Below, piece by piece: positions 12,250-24,547 of a stretch of 64,000 nt of DNA. Position numbers and translations under genes: made by a program. This DNA comes from Prosapia bicincta. Its lineage: Eukaryota; Arthropoda; Insecta; Hemiptera; Cercopidae. The stretch's first letter is position 1. Every line of letters begins with the position of its first letter. The DNA is taken from the NCBI GenBank assembly GCA_036971475.1, contig JBAIZL010000005.1, forward strand, positions 247,723,323 to 247,787,322, given 5' to 3'. The notes beneath the pieces are model-generated. The model was given only the letters and a program-made list of their open reading frames with translations, did no database searches and was not told the origin of the DNA.

Positions 12250-13469
12250 GTAACACCTTATTTTTAAGAGTGTTACATTTTCTCTTGTCGACTTGAGAAG
12301 AGAATTTTTGTTCAACATTACATCTTATTTCTATTTTAACTATTTATAGGCCTACATGATTGTGTGCATGTGTGTGCAGTCCCCTTTTAGAATTGGACGT
12401 ACTATAGTAAAAGTATAATCATTCTATTCAATAACGGATGTTTTTGTTTACCTACTTCTCAACTATGAAATGCTTGCTATTCCCCCTAAGCGCTAAAAAA
12501 AGTTTACAACAACGGAAGCACATCCGCTTTCTCACACAGGTTCTTTTACAAATGTACCGGTTTGACAACGTTCTACTATGTTCTTTGGCAAGATATTCTA
12601 CACATTTCACATTTTAAAATTTGTTAAAAAATATTACACACATTAATTACTTTCATTAAAATCTTACTTCTGGTAAACACTTTGTTTTTCATAAACTTTT
12701 ATGAATACAAATTTATATTTTTTCAATTTTTAAATTCTTTACTCTCTCAATTTCTTATTAATTTTTAATCACATTATTTCTTTATTAAAAATCCTTCAAA
12801 TCATTTATTAATTAAATTTTCTTCAAAATTTGTCTCTTTTGGTGTCAACGAACCTAACCTATCATCTAGCTGTATTTGTCACCGTCCACTGCCTGGGATC
12901 TGCAAAACTGCTTACTCCCTGTAAGCCACAAATTACCACATTTAAACGACGCTACATATATTTTATCAGAAAGTCTCTCTCAATTTACAAACTAAGACTG
13001 CACCATTGCTTTATAACTTCTCTCTGTTATTTTTAAAACATTCGCACGTCTTATACAAAAACCCTAGATTTCAAAACCCATATTTGAATCCAAATACCTT
13101 ATTCTTAAATCAAATCCCATACTTTGGTTAAAAAACTATCCAACTAGTTGTTCACTCAAAAAGCACTTTATTCAATTCATTATTCTTAAATTTTCTTTCA
13201 AACATTGCTATAATAACTTGATTCTAAATTTTGACTAAGCTCTTGCATTTATAAAATAAGAACTAAACCAAACAGAAATCACTACTGTACATTCATATAC
13301 AATTTTTGGTCAAGTGTTTTAGTCTCTTCGTGTAGTATTACGTATTTTGAGATTTTCGTCGTCTATCTCGTTTAGTAGTGTATATGCATGTCAATGGGCC
13401 TTTTCGACAAGCAATTATGTGTATCATTTATGAATTTAAATGTAACACCTTATTTTTAAGAGTGTTACA
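12250..13469. repeat. 1.16-kb block bounded by 29-bp identical palindromic direct repeats
   Basis: A 29-base sequence beginning TGTAACACCTTATTTTTAAG and ending GTGTTACA occurs at about 12250 and again at about 13441 in the same orientation with no difference. Its outer eight bases (TGTAACAC / GTGTTACA) are inverted copies of each other. TGT...ACA ends are typical of LTRs, so solo LTRs or a recombined LTR pair are possible, but the long internal TG...CA intervals do not resemble each other. No coding region is visible inside. Confidence 0.55.
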
Positions 13470-14590
13470 AGGTGTAGTACATATAATGATCCCCCCATAT
13501 TCTAAACTGGGGGGGGGGGTGTTCCTTAATGTGTCTATATTCAATATCCTTCCCTACCATTCGAGATGGTTATAGTCATACCAGCTCTAAATTACATCTT
13601 AACACTTAATCTACTAATAACACATTTTATTAAGATGAATGTACACCAAAACCTATACATATTGTAAAACATATACTATTGTTTCAAAATACGCATTCAG
13701 TTTCCAGATCACGACTTATACTACGCTATACAATTAAATATCAATGTAAATGATTGGTAGGGAAAACCATTCCTGCTAGTAACTAGCATTAATCCAGCTG
13801 ATGTATAATTGCCACTCTGATAGAAGGAATTTAAATTGATGAAAATACAACTCCTCTCCAAAGAGAGCAATTATACTTTGATTTTAGGTAGAATAGGCAT
13901 TAGTCTTTGGCAGGGTAGGGATGCGATGTTATCATTTCGAAAGCATTGAGAGTCAACCCGCCACTGCCAGCGACTGAAATTGTAGAAAAAAGCGAGATAC
14001 ACCAATTGTAAATCACAGTTACGATGTCACTGAGCTACGAACGCAAGTTAAACGTCGAATTGGCAACAAGGCTCACCCACATAGCAAGATGTGAATACCC
14101 TATTAGCTCAGACGGCTGTAATTCCCACTCCCTCTGGACGATTTCATCTAAGCAGAATCCTATTCTGTTGTAAATCAAACTATAAACGAATGGTCAAACA
14201 AGTTTTTTTCTAGGTTTTTGTACCGTTAGAGGCCAACCTGCAATATTTGATCAGGAGATGTGATCAGGCGATAGGGCCAAAGCAGGATAACGCCAGACAA
14301 CTGCAGTACTAGAATGACTTCACGTTATACTATTCGGAAAAGCATGCGAATCAGTAAAGGTTACAGTGACACAACAAAGCATGAGGCATAGAGGACTTTT
14401 AAAATTTAATTAGCTCTTGATTATAGTAAAAGAAGCAGAATAGCGATAGGATTATAATTTAAAACAAACAATTTTAATAAATATATTTGACAAACTCTCT
14501 TATGTTGCCAATTCCAAATATTACATTCATACATTACAATTCATTAATATTATGGATACAGATTATATTTAGTTAATTACTGCTAGAACT

Positions 14591-14594
<4 letters not shown>
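13470..14594. other. Unannotated DNA with a G-run
   Basis: A run of ten G residues lies near 13510. The GC content rises somewhat between 13.9 and 14.3 kb, but no coding frame or RNA gene was recognised. Confidence 0.4.

Positions 14595-14625
<31 letters not shown>
14595..14625. repeat. (TA)n microsatellite
   Basis: About 31 bases of perfect alternation, shortly upstream of the 149-bp satellite. Confidence 0.95.
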
Positions 14626-14627
<2 letters not shown>

Positions 14628-14701
14628 CAGCTTCAAACATTTTACGACACATTAGAGAAAGCCGTAAAATTATTTATCGATTACCTATAATTCTGTTTAA
14701 T

Positions 14702-17096
14702 GAACTATTGCAGGGAAGATATATCCATCTTTGATCCAAACAGTCACTGAGAGACGCCTTATTTTTATAATTAATAAAACCTTTACCTCGGGTTCATTTC
14801 TTCCTCAGTCAATATAAATCTATTTACTTTAAACAAAAAGCATTGTTCCAGAACTATTGCAGGGAAGATATATCCATCATTGATTCAAACAGTCACTGAG
14901 AGACGCCTTATTTTTATAATTAATAAAACCTTTACCTCGGGTTCATTTCTTCCTCAGTCAATATAAATCTATTTACTTTAAACAAAAAAGCATTGTTCCA
15001 GAACTATTGCAGGGAAGATATATCCATCTTTGATCCAAACAGTCACTGAGAGACGCCTTATTTTTATAATTAATAAAACCTTTACCTCGGGTTCATTTCT
15101 TCCTCAGTCAATATAAATCTATTTACTTTAAACAAAAAGCATTGTTCCAGAACTATTGAAGGGAAGATATATCCACCTTTGATTCAAACAGTCACTGAGA
15201 GACGCCTTATTTTTATAATTAATAAAACCTTTAACTCGGGTTCATTTCTTCCTCAGTCAATATAAATCTATTTACTTTAAACAAAAAGCATTGTTCCAGA
15301 ACTATTGCAGGGAAGATATATCCATCTTTGATTCAAACAGTCACTGAGAGACGCCTTATTTTTATAATTAATAAAACCTTTACCTCGGGTTCATTTCTTC
15401 CTCAGTCAATATAAATCTATTTACTTTAAACAAAAAGCATTGTTCCAGAACTATTGCAGGGAAGATATATCCATCTTTGATCCAAACAGTCACTGAGAGA
15501 CACCTTATTTTTATAATTAATAAATCCTTTACCTCGGGTTCATTTCTTCCTCAGTCAATATAAATCTATTTACTTTAAACAAAAAGCATTGTTCCAGAAC
15601 TATTGCAGGGAAGATATATCCATCTTTGATCCAAACAGTCACTGAGAGACGCCTTATTTTTATAATTAATAAATCCTTTACCTCGGGTTCATTTCTTCCT
15701 CAGTCAATATAAATCTATTTACTTTAAACAAAAAGCATTGTTCCAGAACTATTGCAGGGAAGATATATCCATCTTTGATCCAAACAGTCACTGAGAGACG
15801 CCTTATTTTTATAATTAATAAATCCTTTACCTCGGGTTCATTTCTTCCTCAGTCAATATAAATCTATTTACTTTAAACAAAAAGCATTGTTCCAGAACTA
15901 TTGCAGGGAAGATATATCCATCTTTGATTCAAACAGTCACTGAGAGACGCCTTATTTTTATAATTAATAAAACCTTTACCTCGGGTTCATTTCTTCCTCA
16001 GTCAATATAAATCTATTTACTTTAAACAAAAAGCATTGTTCCAGAACTATTGCGAGGAAGATATATCCATCTTTGTTCCAAACAGTCACTGAGAGACGCC
16101 TTATTTTTATAATTAATAAAACCTTTACCTCGGGTTCATTTCTTCCTCAGTCAATATAAATCTATTTACTTTAAACAAAAAGCATTGTTCCAGAACTATT
16201 GCAGGGAAGATATATCCATCTTTGATTCAAACAGTCACTGAGAGACGCCTTATTTTTATAATTATTAAAACCTTTACCTCGGGTTCATTTCTTCCTCAGT
16301 CAATATAAATCTATTTACTTTAAACAAAAAGCATTGTTCCAGAACTATTGCAGGGAAGATATATCCATCTTTGATTCAAACAGTCACTGAGAGACGCCTT
16401 ATTTTTATAATTAATAAAACCTTTACCTCGGGTTCATTTCTTCCTCAGTCAATATAAATCTATTTACTTTAAACAAAAAGCATTGTTCCAGAACTATTGC
16501 AGGGAAGATATATCCATCTTTGATCCAAACAGTCACTGAGAGACACCTTATTTTTATAATTAATAAATCCTTTACCTCGGGTTCATTTCTTCCTCAGTCA
16601 ATATAAATCTATTTACTTTAAACAAAAAGCATTGTTCCAGAACTATTGCAGGGAAGATATATCCATCTTTGATCCAAACAGTCACTGAGAGACGCCTTAT
16701 TTTTATAATTAATAAAACCTTTACCTCGGGTTCATTTCTTCCTCAGTCAATATAAATCTATTTACTTTAAACAAAAAGCATTGTTCCAGAACTATTGCAG
16801 GGAAGATATATCCATCTTTGATTCAAACAGTCACTGAGAGACGCCATATTTTTATAATTAATAAAACCTTTACCTCGGGTTCATTTCTTCCTCGGTCAAT
16901 ATAAATCTATTTAATTTAAACAAAAAGCATTGTTCCAGAACTATTCCAGGGAAGATATATCCATCTTTGATTCAAACCGTCACTGAGAGACGCCTTATTT
17001 TTATAATTAATAAAACCTTTACCTCGGGTTCATTTCTTCCTTAGTCAATATAAATGTATTTACTTTAAAAAAAAAGCATTGTTCCAGAACTATTGA
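14702..17096. repeat. 149-bp satellite array, about 16 units
   Basis: The unit runs from GAACTATTGCAGGGAAGATA through CACTGAGAGACGCCTTATTT and CCTCGGGTTCATTTCTTCCT to AAACAAAAAGCATTGTTCCA. Starts at 14702, 14851, 15001 and 15150 give a period of 149-150. Units are almost identical, differing at one to four positions, with the last two to three units more diverged. This indicates recent homogenisation. There is no long open frame. Confidence 0.97.
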
Positions 17097-17869
17097 GACG
17101 TTTTTCTCATAAAACGGTCATTAATTACTGGGGAATATTTATAGAAATCAAGTTAGAAAACAAAGATTCTGGAACTCTGCACTGCTAAATTAGGGGTCAC
17201 TCGTAAGTTATTGTTCCACTTCACAGTACAGTAAAGCTTCATAGCGCAGTTTTAATTAAAAACCCGTTTTCATTAAATATAAACAAAAGCTCCACGTAAA
17301 CTTTATTAGTTATTGAATTATGGACCTGGTTGCTTTGGAAAAGTTTGCTCGTAAATCAGTTGTGATGAACGGAAGGAAATGATAAAATTTTAAAGGTTTT
17401 TCCCTAGACGTTTAAGATTTACAACGACTGTGGGAAACATAAATGTCGGAGGTGTTTAACGTAATTTTCCAAATCAATCCAAGGAAACCCGTTGAATAAT
17501 AACTAAAATAATATTAGCTACTCTTGTGAGCACAAGTGAATATTAAAATATCACAAACATCAAATCACAATCAAACGCGTGTCTTAGTCAAAGTCATCAT
17601 CATAGGACAGATGGGAAAGCATCTATGCGTAAGTAAAATAACAGCAGGATTATCTTTATTGCGTATTTATTGCAAAGAATCCATATGCAGCAGTCATCTC
17701 AACTACCGTCATTACAACAATACACATTGCAATAATATAGAATTATTATAAGAACTAACTCCTTAATTATAAAAAAATTTATTTCTAATATAAGATACAA
17801 ATGCGATAGGTAAGGACTGCGTAACTTAATTTAAGTTATAGTTTAGCCTTTGATGTAAGGTATGGCTAT

Positions 17870-17872
<3 letters not shown>

Positions 17873-17909
<37 letters not shown>
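17873..17909. repeat. (CA)n microsatellite
   Basis: Perfect CA alternation, matching a similar tract at 56717-56761 in copy B. Confidence 0.95.
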
Positions 17910-17910
<1 letters not shown>

Positions 17911-17995
17911 GTTTATACTGGCTGATGGAACCCATACGTTGAACTATCTTAACGGCAGCTCGTATGTTGTCTGGGTTTAGTTTCTTCTAAGTCCA

Positions 17996-18274
17996 TTGAC
18001 AGTGAAATTATACCAAAGATTTGCTTTGCTTTTCAAAAAATATTCTTTTTGTTATATTTTCTACAAAACTGGGAAAAGTAAATCTTGCGACTGTTATGTT
18101 ATCTTCATTTCCACTAAACGTCAATCTTGTACGCCTAGATATAAAATTATCACCAACAGAAAAAAATTTATCAATTTAGGTTTTCATACATTATTGCTGA
18201 AAATGTTCAAACATCGGAAGAAAATCTCTGATTTAAATAATTCTTATACTAAAAATGACGTCAACCAACAATAA
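17996..18274 (+). pseudogene. Unrecognised 92-codon frame conserved in copy B
   Basis: The frame contains KYSFCYIFYKTGKSKSCDCY and ends HRKKISDLNNSYTKNDVNQQ. The corresponding frame in copy B (56873-57127) also stays open and matches over almost its whole length, with several amino-acid changes. No family is recognised and the start is uncertain, because the upstream region has changed length at an A-run. It may be part of a mobile element; it may also be chance conservation in a moderately young duplicate. Confidence 0.25.
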
Positions 18275-19237
18275 GCATATAATTAATTTTTAAAACAATA
18301 ATTAATGTGATATGTTAGTCACATAAACAGAAAACATACACTATAATGTATGTAAACCACATGGGTAAATTGTGTGTTTACTTTATAAAATATACTAATG
18401 ATTCAACACAGTCCGGGTGACTGAACCGTAAGTAACAGGTGACGGGCCGGAGCCCAGAGTGGTTTGTGGAATTTTATCTTTCCAAATGAACGACTACATG
18501 TATGTATAATGAAGCGTAATATCGCCGTAAAGTGTGCTTTGGGAAGATTTACAGCTTTAAAAATATCAGAAAGTAACCAGTATTTGTTGGTACTCTTGTG
18601 CCTGTTCGTTCGTGTTTGCTAACGGTTTATTTCAAGAGGATCTTTCATTGAAAAAAATAATGATTAATTTGTTCAAAAAAGACATGATCCTGAAACACAC
18701 GTACTTCTGAAAAACGAGAAATGTAACATGAAGGTAACATCAGTAATAAATGTTACCAAGTACTAGGTTTTGGTACCTGTAAAAGGGTCGAGGACCGTTT
18801 AATATCCATTGATAAGTGTTGAAATCTCCTTTGGTATAAGATTACTATGTCTTTGAGAGTAAAGGGAAATGAACGAATTCTCCCGATAATCTTCGGAAAG
18901 TTTCAGATTTTCGCTATCTTAGAGATTATACAGAGGATATGATAAATCACTTTCACATCTAAATTTACATTGCACATGAAATATATATAATCCTAAATAT
19001 ACATTTAATCATAAGGAATTAATTAAATATAAACATATTTGAATATTTGTTAATTTAAAGACGAATTTATAAATGTGATAAACTGTGAAATATAAAGATA
19101 TAGCAATGGAAAGAGTTATGATCCTTATTTTGTAAACACAAGTTTATCACTCACTTGTACTAGTGATGAATATGTTATGCGTGACGTAAATCCATTAGGA
19201 ATATTGGTAATGTTTATTTTAGTCTTAGTATGTTTGT

Positions 19238-19284
19238 AACCTTCTGATGATGCTAACTGTGTTGGCGAAATGTACATCAAGGGT
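19238..19284 (+). ncRNA. Candidate minimal type I hammerhead ribozyme
   Basis: The core CTGATGA lies at 19244-19250 and GAAA at 19267-19270. Between them GCTAAC and GTTGGC can form a six-pair stem II with a TGT loop; one extra T precedes the stem. After GAAA, T-GTAC-A closes a two-pair stem III, giving the cleavage triplet ATC with predicted scission after 19278. The bases before the core (AACCTT) pair with AAGG after the site to form stem I. Minimal hammerheads with such short stem III are known from Penelope-like retroelements, and Penelope-like sequence flanks this block. Copy B lacks this 150-bp segment. Activity is not shown. Confidence 0.55.
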
Positions 19285-20040
19285 GATTAAATATTTGTAG
19301 CAAGGGTTATTGTTATTTATTTATCATAATTACGCTACTGTGCTCTGTATAAAATTTCAATTTAATGTGTATTATGTTTAAAATTTAATTTAATCTAACC
19401 TTGACCTTATTATATTCTTGCGAGAAATTTACATTTCTACCGCCTAAGTAAGCAAAACATGGATAATAATAAGCTTTAAACTTTATTTAAGTACAAAAGT
19501 TGAATAGAAAATATATGCAATGGTCGTTATTTTAATACTTTCTTAAAATAAAACTAAAACTCTAATAAATGTTTAAAGAAATAATTTCTATCTATTAAAC
19601 TAAGAGCATTCAATTCCTGAGGAAGTAATTTGAATAATTATTATAGAAGTTATATTTACATAGAAAACTAATGACGTTCTAATATTACTTGCGCTTCTAA
19701 ATAATTCAACATTATTCTAAAAATTTTGAACTTTTTAGTTTAAATTATTGTATAAATAGAATGGACTTATGCTAATAATTTTAATTTATAACTTTGGAAA
19801 ATCGTTTGGTATGACGATTTCATGAATAGGAAATAAATAGGAATAGGAAATAAATACTACATGGTTTTTAAGAATACGTGATAAACGTTTCATTTTTATA
19901 ATAAAGACATGTATAGATGAAAAACGTTACAAATTAAAATAATTTTAGCCTAATAGCAGAAATGGATTTTTAAATTAATACGCTTAATAGATTCCCATCG
20001 GTAAATAATAAAATAGTTCACTCAAAATTCCACATACAGA

Positions 20041-20146
20041 AAGTTTCGATGACGATGTCGCCTTCATCAGTGAATGGTTGCAAGTGATAAACCACTACTG
20101 ATTGGTATTAGTAGCCAAATACTGATGTAGGCGACATCGTCGTCCA
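20041..20146. repeat. Inverted pair of CTGATG.AGGCGACATCGTC motifs
   Basis: GACGATGTCGCCTTCATCAG at the left and CTGATGTAGGCGACATCGTC at the right are inverted copies about 60 bases apart. The same arrangement is preserved in copy B at about 58615-58720. Although CTGATGA and GAAAC appear in one arm, no stem III or cleavage triplet follows, so I do not call it a ribozyme. Confidence 0.7.
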
Positions 20147-20752
20147 AACTATTCTGTATAAATAATAAACTAGAGTGCAGTGAGGTGTTGAGTGAAATAT
20201 TTTATAATTTACCGTTTTAGTTTTAAAATTAGAAAAATTCGAAGAAGGCTAATATACTCAAAACAATTAGCGAGATAAGTATCTGTGTGTATTTTATTAG
20301 TTTGATAACATCGTGAATAAAAGTAATAGAAAATTTATTAAGAGATAAGTAGAGCATGTTTTTTTAAATCTGAATTTTATTGATATCGGCTTAGGCAGCA
20401 TTAGGGACGTACTAAGTAGACAAAGTTTTATTTTATACGCGCAAACTCTTGTCAAGATTTCCGGACAACAGAAAACAATGACTGATGAATAGCAAGATTC
20501 TGGTTGTTACGAGCAGTCTTTTATTACTATGTGTTAGGTCTGTTTGTTACAAATTTCGGAACATGGGGCATACATGGTTTTACCTAATTCTCCTCTCTCC
20601 GAAGCCTCGTCACTAAAACAATATGCAGACTTAATTTTTCCTATTTTCAATTATTTATTTATTCGTCTATTTGATTTGTAATTTTGTTTCTTAGCATTTC
20701 TGAATATTTCCCTTGAAATAATTTTGTGTTCATTTCGTTTCATATACGTTTA

Positions 20753-20756
<4 letters not shown>

Positions 20757-20811
<55 letters not shown>

Positions 20812-20812
20812 A
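20757..20812. repeat. (TA)n microsatellite
   Basis: Perfect TA alternation. In copy B the matching tract received the solo LTR of 59538-61007. Confidence 0.95.
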
Positions 20813-21202
20813 TAAAATCTGTATCACCAATCTCCAAGCCAACCGACACAGGTAAAAATTTTAAACCAGCATTTCTGACTCAAGTCACAACCGGTCCCAC
20901 TGCTTGGCTTTTCTAATTCTGTCGGAGAACAGGTTACTTTAATTTTAAATGTAAACCTATTTTGCTGAGGTTCAACCCTTTAGGGTATATTTTCCTGTGG
21001 AATGGAATGACCAGAACCATCACAACTCAAGGACCATAGTACTATGTTTGAAATTTGCGATATGTAAGGTAATTATACTCTTATTTTATGAATTTTAAAT
21101 TAAAGAAATTGCAATTGTTTTATACGTAGTTGGTTGTATATTAGTTTAACCTATCTAAAATAAAAATACCTGAAATTAAATATTTCACTGGTTTGGTAAT
21201 AA

Positions 21203-21205
<3 letters not shown>

Positions 21206-21274
<69 letters not shown>
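21206..21274. repeat. (AT)n microsatellite, insertion site of the Gypsy element
   Basis: The tract runs directly into the TGTAAC start of the left LTR. The tract continues on the far side of the right LTR from 31493. Copy B shows the same tract unbroken at 61508-61552. Confidence 0.97.
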
Positions 21275-21277
<3 letters not shown>

Positions 21278-22464
21278 AACATTTTGAAGTAGTATATACA
21301 TAAAAGGCACTTACCAAAATAAGATAAATATATATAAATAAATTCAGTATGTAAAAATTACTAAAATATACCAGGAACGAATTGTAAACATAACCTAATT
21401 TCACTTGTATAGAAAATGCACACGGCCACATTTTAGATCTAATCACAAGATTTTATATAAAAAGAAAAAAACACACAAATCACTATTTAGAAGAAAATGT
21501 ATTAGAAATAATTGATAGGTAACAATTTAAATAGAACTATGTAAAAATACACTTAAAACTTTCACACGGCAAGCTAGTGGAATGTGCTGTAGTAAACACG
21601 ATGCATAACGGATTTGTGGAGTTGCGTGCGCATTGACCGGCAAAAGATATTCGTTTTAAATATTTCTCGTGGAGATATAATATAAAACAGTTTTGGATTT
21701 AAATGCAAAGAAATTTAAGTGCAGTTGTTAAGAAGAAGAAGTGTATCCGTAAAGAAGAAGAACATGATATCCGTAAAGCTGTTACCTACAAGGAATAAAC
21801 GAAAAAATAGCGGAAATTCACGATTTGGCCATTTTTATTGCTAACAAAGGTAGCGTCAGGCAGTTGGAACAAAGCATCGGAACGAGGAAGACGTATTCAG
21901 AATTGGCTGTAAAAATTTTATTTTTTTAACTGGTGCGGAAAGTGCAGTATCGTATTTAAATCATCATTACAGAGTAACAATAAGCCAAACCATTGAACTG
22001 ATCAATTAAGAAGACATTATTCAGGAAATTATTTAATTAGGAACCAAAATAACTTGTAAAAATTTTAACTTGTAAGAATTGTAATTTAGATATTTTTTTA
22101 AAAGTGCCAACTCAAAATTTATTAGTCAAAATTTAGAAAACCCACCTATTTAACCCGAGATAAAGAGAGCTCAAGCTCAAATTGAAATAATTAAATCAAT
22201 TTCAATTCATATTAAATTTTATAACTAAACTTCTTGCTGCCATAACAAATTTTAGACTTAGGCTAATAAAGCTTAATTTTTGTAATTCTTTGTAGAGGAA
22301 ATAAGAATTTTTAGTTAGTAAGTGACTTTGTAAAAGATAACAAGGAATGTCATTTTAAGGTATTAAAAAAATTTATTGTAACAAAAAGCAGCATTGAAGT
22401 GTTATTTCTTTTAAATTATAACTTTTATTAAGACTTGTATAAAACAAAATTACCAATTATTACA
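21275..22464 (+). repeat. Left LTR, 1190 bp
   Basis: The LTR begins TGTAACATTTTGAAG and ends CCAATTATTACA. It should carry the promoter and polyadenylation signals of the element. A T-rich stretch and AATAAA-like motifs occur in its second half, but the R region cannot be fixed by eye. Confidence 0.93.
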
Positions 22465-22681
22465 TTTGGCACACAAACGTGGGGCTCGATTATAAAAAAA
22501 AAAAAAAATTTTAAGAATTAACCTCAAGGCACTTTAGATAAGATTATTAATTAAATATTTGTATTAATATTGTTTACTTTTCAGGACTTTGCAACCATAA
22601 GTCAATAATTTTTTTATTTTCAAAATTTAAATAGAATAAAGGGGAATTTTGAAATTTTAGATAAAGAAATAAAAAAAAAAA
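22465..22681 (+). promoter_or_regulatory. Primer-binding-site region and gag leader
   Basis: TTTGGCACACAAACGTGGGG follows the LTR end directly and resembles the TGG-initiated primer-binding sites of Gypsy elements; which tRNA primes is not clear. The leader has an A-run at 22496-22508 and another immediately before the gag ATG. Confidence 0.5.
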
Positions 22682-24547
22682 ATGGAATCTGAAACAGGTA
22701 CATATAATTTAAGGAGGGAGAAAGCGAAAAAAACAGAAAAATTAGAGGAATATAACAAACATAGTAGGTCTAGGAAGGGTACAGCAATTGAGGAAGCTGC
22801 AAAAGGAAAATATGTGACATTAAAAGAAAAAATAGATGAAAAAGAGGAAGAAGCTACAATAGGCCTAATAGAATTGGAAGAAGGGACAAGCCTAGAAATA
22901 CAAGAGACAGAAACGGAAGGCACAGATATGCCTATAGAAGAGAGTGAGGTGGAAACCCAAGTAGATGAGGCTAGGGGATTACCACTGATGCAAACCCAAC
23001 AGAAAAAGGGAAATAATGAGAATGAAGAATTGAGGGAAATGATGAGATCTCTCATGGAAATGAGCCTAAAAGGGAGAGAGGAAATGAAGGAGGATATGAG
23101 AGAATTAAAAAAGGAATTAAAAGAGAATATAAATGAAATAAAAGGGGAAATGAAAGATATGTGTGAGGATATGAGGGAAATAAACAAAAAATTAGAGGAA
23201 AATAGAGACGAAATGAGAGAGATGAAGGAAGATTTCAAATTCATAACACAGGAAATAAGGGAGGAAAGTAAGAAAATGATAGAGGATATGAGGGAACAGT
23301 TGAGAACCGAGAATAATGATGTAATAGGAGTTATGAGAAGAGACTTAGAGGAGAAGATTAAGGAGAATTTAGAGGAAACAAAAGAAATAATAGCTGATGT
23401 GACAGAGATTAATAAGAAAGAGATAGAGAAGATAGAAAAAATGACAATACAGAACAGGGAAGAGTTAAGAGTTTTAAATAAGGAGATAGCGATTGAGAAA
23501 AACAATAATAATGATAGAATTGACCGATTGGAAACAGAAGGAAGGAGGAATAATGAGAAACAAGGGGAATTGACCCAGAGAATGGAAAAGGTAGAAAAGA
23601 AGGTGGAAGAAAATAAAGGAGGAGAAGGCCTAAGGATAATACAGGTGTCATGCGGGAATCAGGAGGAGATGCCAAAATTTAATGGTAGGAATGGGAACCC
23701 TATGGAGTTCCTAAAAAGACTGGATAGGTATGTGGAGAGAAAATTTGGATGTAGGACAGGGGAAGGATTTGAAAATGAATGGAGAGGAATCATAGATAGA
23801 GTCTTAGAAGTAGGAGCGGCAAGATGGTGGGAATCAATCAGAGAGGAGGTGGAAAATTTCGCGGATTTACAAGATAGGTTTATAGAAAGATACTGGGCCA
23901 AAGAAATACAGGAAGGCATCAAAGAGAGAATAGAAAATGAAAGGTATATAGAGGGAAATGGAAGAGCCAGAGCAGATTATTTCATAGAAAGAGTCATAGT
24001 TTTAAAGAACATGACACCACCGCAAAATGAGGAAGAGATAGTCCGGAGATTAAGCCGGCATTTTAATGAAAGGATACAGTTGTCAAGAAGAGTACAAAAT
24101 ATAAAAACGATCCGAGAGATGGAAAGGATGCTAAATGAGGAGGATATAGAGGAGAGAAATAAGGAAATAAGACAGAGAAACAGGGGACCATGGAATAGGC
24201 CTACCCCTAGAGAGGAACAGAATGGAAATAGATTTCCACCCAGAAGGGGTGAGGAAGGGATGAGACAGCAGGGAAATAGAAGATTTCCAGGACCAGGAGA
24301 ATTGTATAGAAGGAATGAATATAGAAGTGAAGGACGGCCATATGTCCAGTTTTTTAACAGAAGAATAGATAATCATATGAGGGGGAATATTGAACCAAGA
24401 CCAGGGCAGGAAAATAATCGAGAAAATAGAGGAGACAGGAATTACAGAACAAATGACAGGAGCCAGAAGGAAATAAATCAGATAGATACAAGGAGATGTG
24501 TGGGGACAAGGAAGGAGGATGGTGCACATAGTCAAACGGAAAACTAG
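22682..24547 (+). CDS. gag: Gag protein of the Gypsy element
   Basis: This 621-codon frame starts at the first ATG after the leader. Residues of about 100-310 are extremely rich in Glu, Lys, Met and Arg in heptad-like order (EEMKEDMRELKKELKENINE) and probably form a long coiled coil. Residues of about 345-480 match a retrotransposon Gag core (PKFNGRNGNPMEFLKRLDRY, then RWW and FIERYW). The tail of about 490-600 is rich in Arg, Asn and Gly and probably binds RNA. There is no CCHC zinc knuckle, which most Gypsy Gags have. Gag assembles the particle that packages the RNA. The frame is intact, as expected of a young copy. Confidence 0.92.
   Translation: MESETGTYNLRREKAKKTEKLEEYNKHSRSRKGTAIEEAAKGKYVTLKEKIDEKEEEATIGLIELEEGTSLEIQETETEGTDMPIEESEVETQVDEARGLPLMQTQQKKGNNENEELREMMRSLMEMSLKGREEMKEDMRELKKELKENINEIKGEMKDMCEDMREINKKLEENRDEMREMKEDFKFITQEIREESKKMIEDMREQLRTENNDVIGVMRRDLEEKIKENLEETKEIIADVTEINKKEIEKIEKMTIQNREELRVLNKEIAIEKNNNNDRIDRLETEGRRNNEKQGELTQRMEKVEKKVEENKGGEGLRIIQVSCGNQEEMPKFNGRNGNPMEFLKRLDRYVERKFGCRTGEGFENEWRGIIDRVLEVGAARWWESIREEVENFADLQDRFIERYWAKEIQEGIKERIENERYIEGNGRARADYFIERVIVLKNMTPPQNEEEIVRRLSRHFNERIQLSRRVQNIKTIREMERMLNEEDIEERNKEIRQRNRGPWNRPTPREEQNGNRFPPRRGEEGMRQQGNRRFPGPGELYRRNEYRSEGRPYVQFFNRRIDNHMRGNIEPRPGQENNRENRGDRNYRTNDRSQKEINQIDTRRCVGTRKEDGAHSQTEN
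24532..24547 (+). promoter_or_regulatory. Gag-pol overlap and possible -1 frameshift site
   Basis: The pol frame is open from 24532, just after a TAG at 24529-24531, and lies in the -1 frame relative to gag, which stops at 24545-24547. The two frames therefore overlap by 16 bases. GGAAAAC at 24538-24544, just before the gag stop, could be the slip site; it is not a canonical X-XXY-YYZ heptamer. Confidence 0.4.

Noticed and set aside
2935..17096. CRISPR-like interpretation of the regular repeats
   Set aside because: Repeats are directly adjacent, 106 or 149 bases long, without unique spacers, in a eukaryotic genome.
20041..20071. Second hammerhead candidate (CTGATGA...GAAAC on the minus strand)
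   Set aside because: Stem II is imperfect, and no stem III or NUH cleavage triplet follows GAAAC.
22657..23505. 282-codon minus-strand frame opposite gag
   Set aside because: It is the Ser/Phe/Ile-rich mirror of the purine-rich gag coiled coil, with no independent support.
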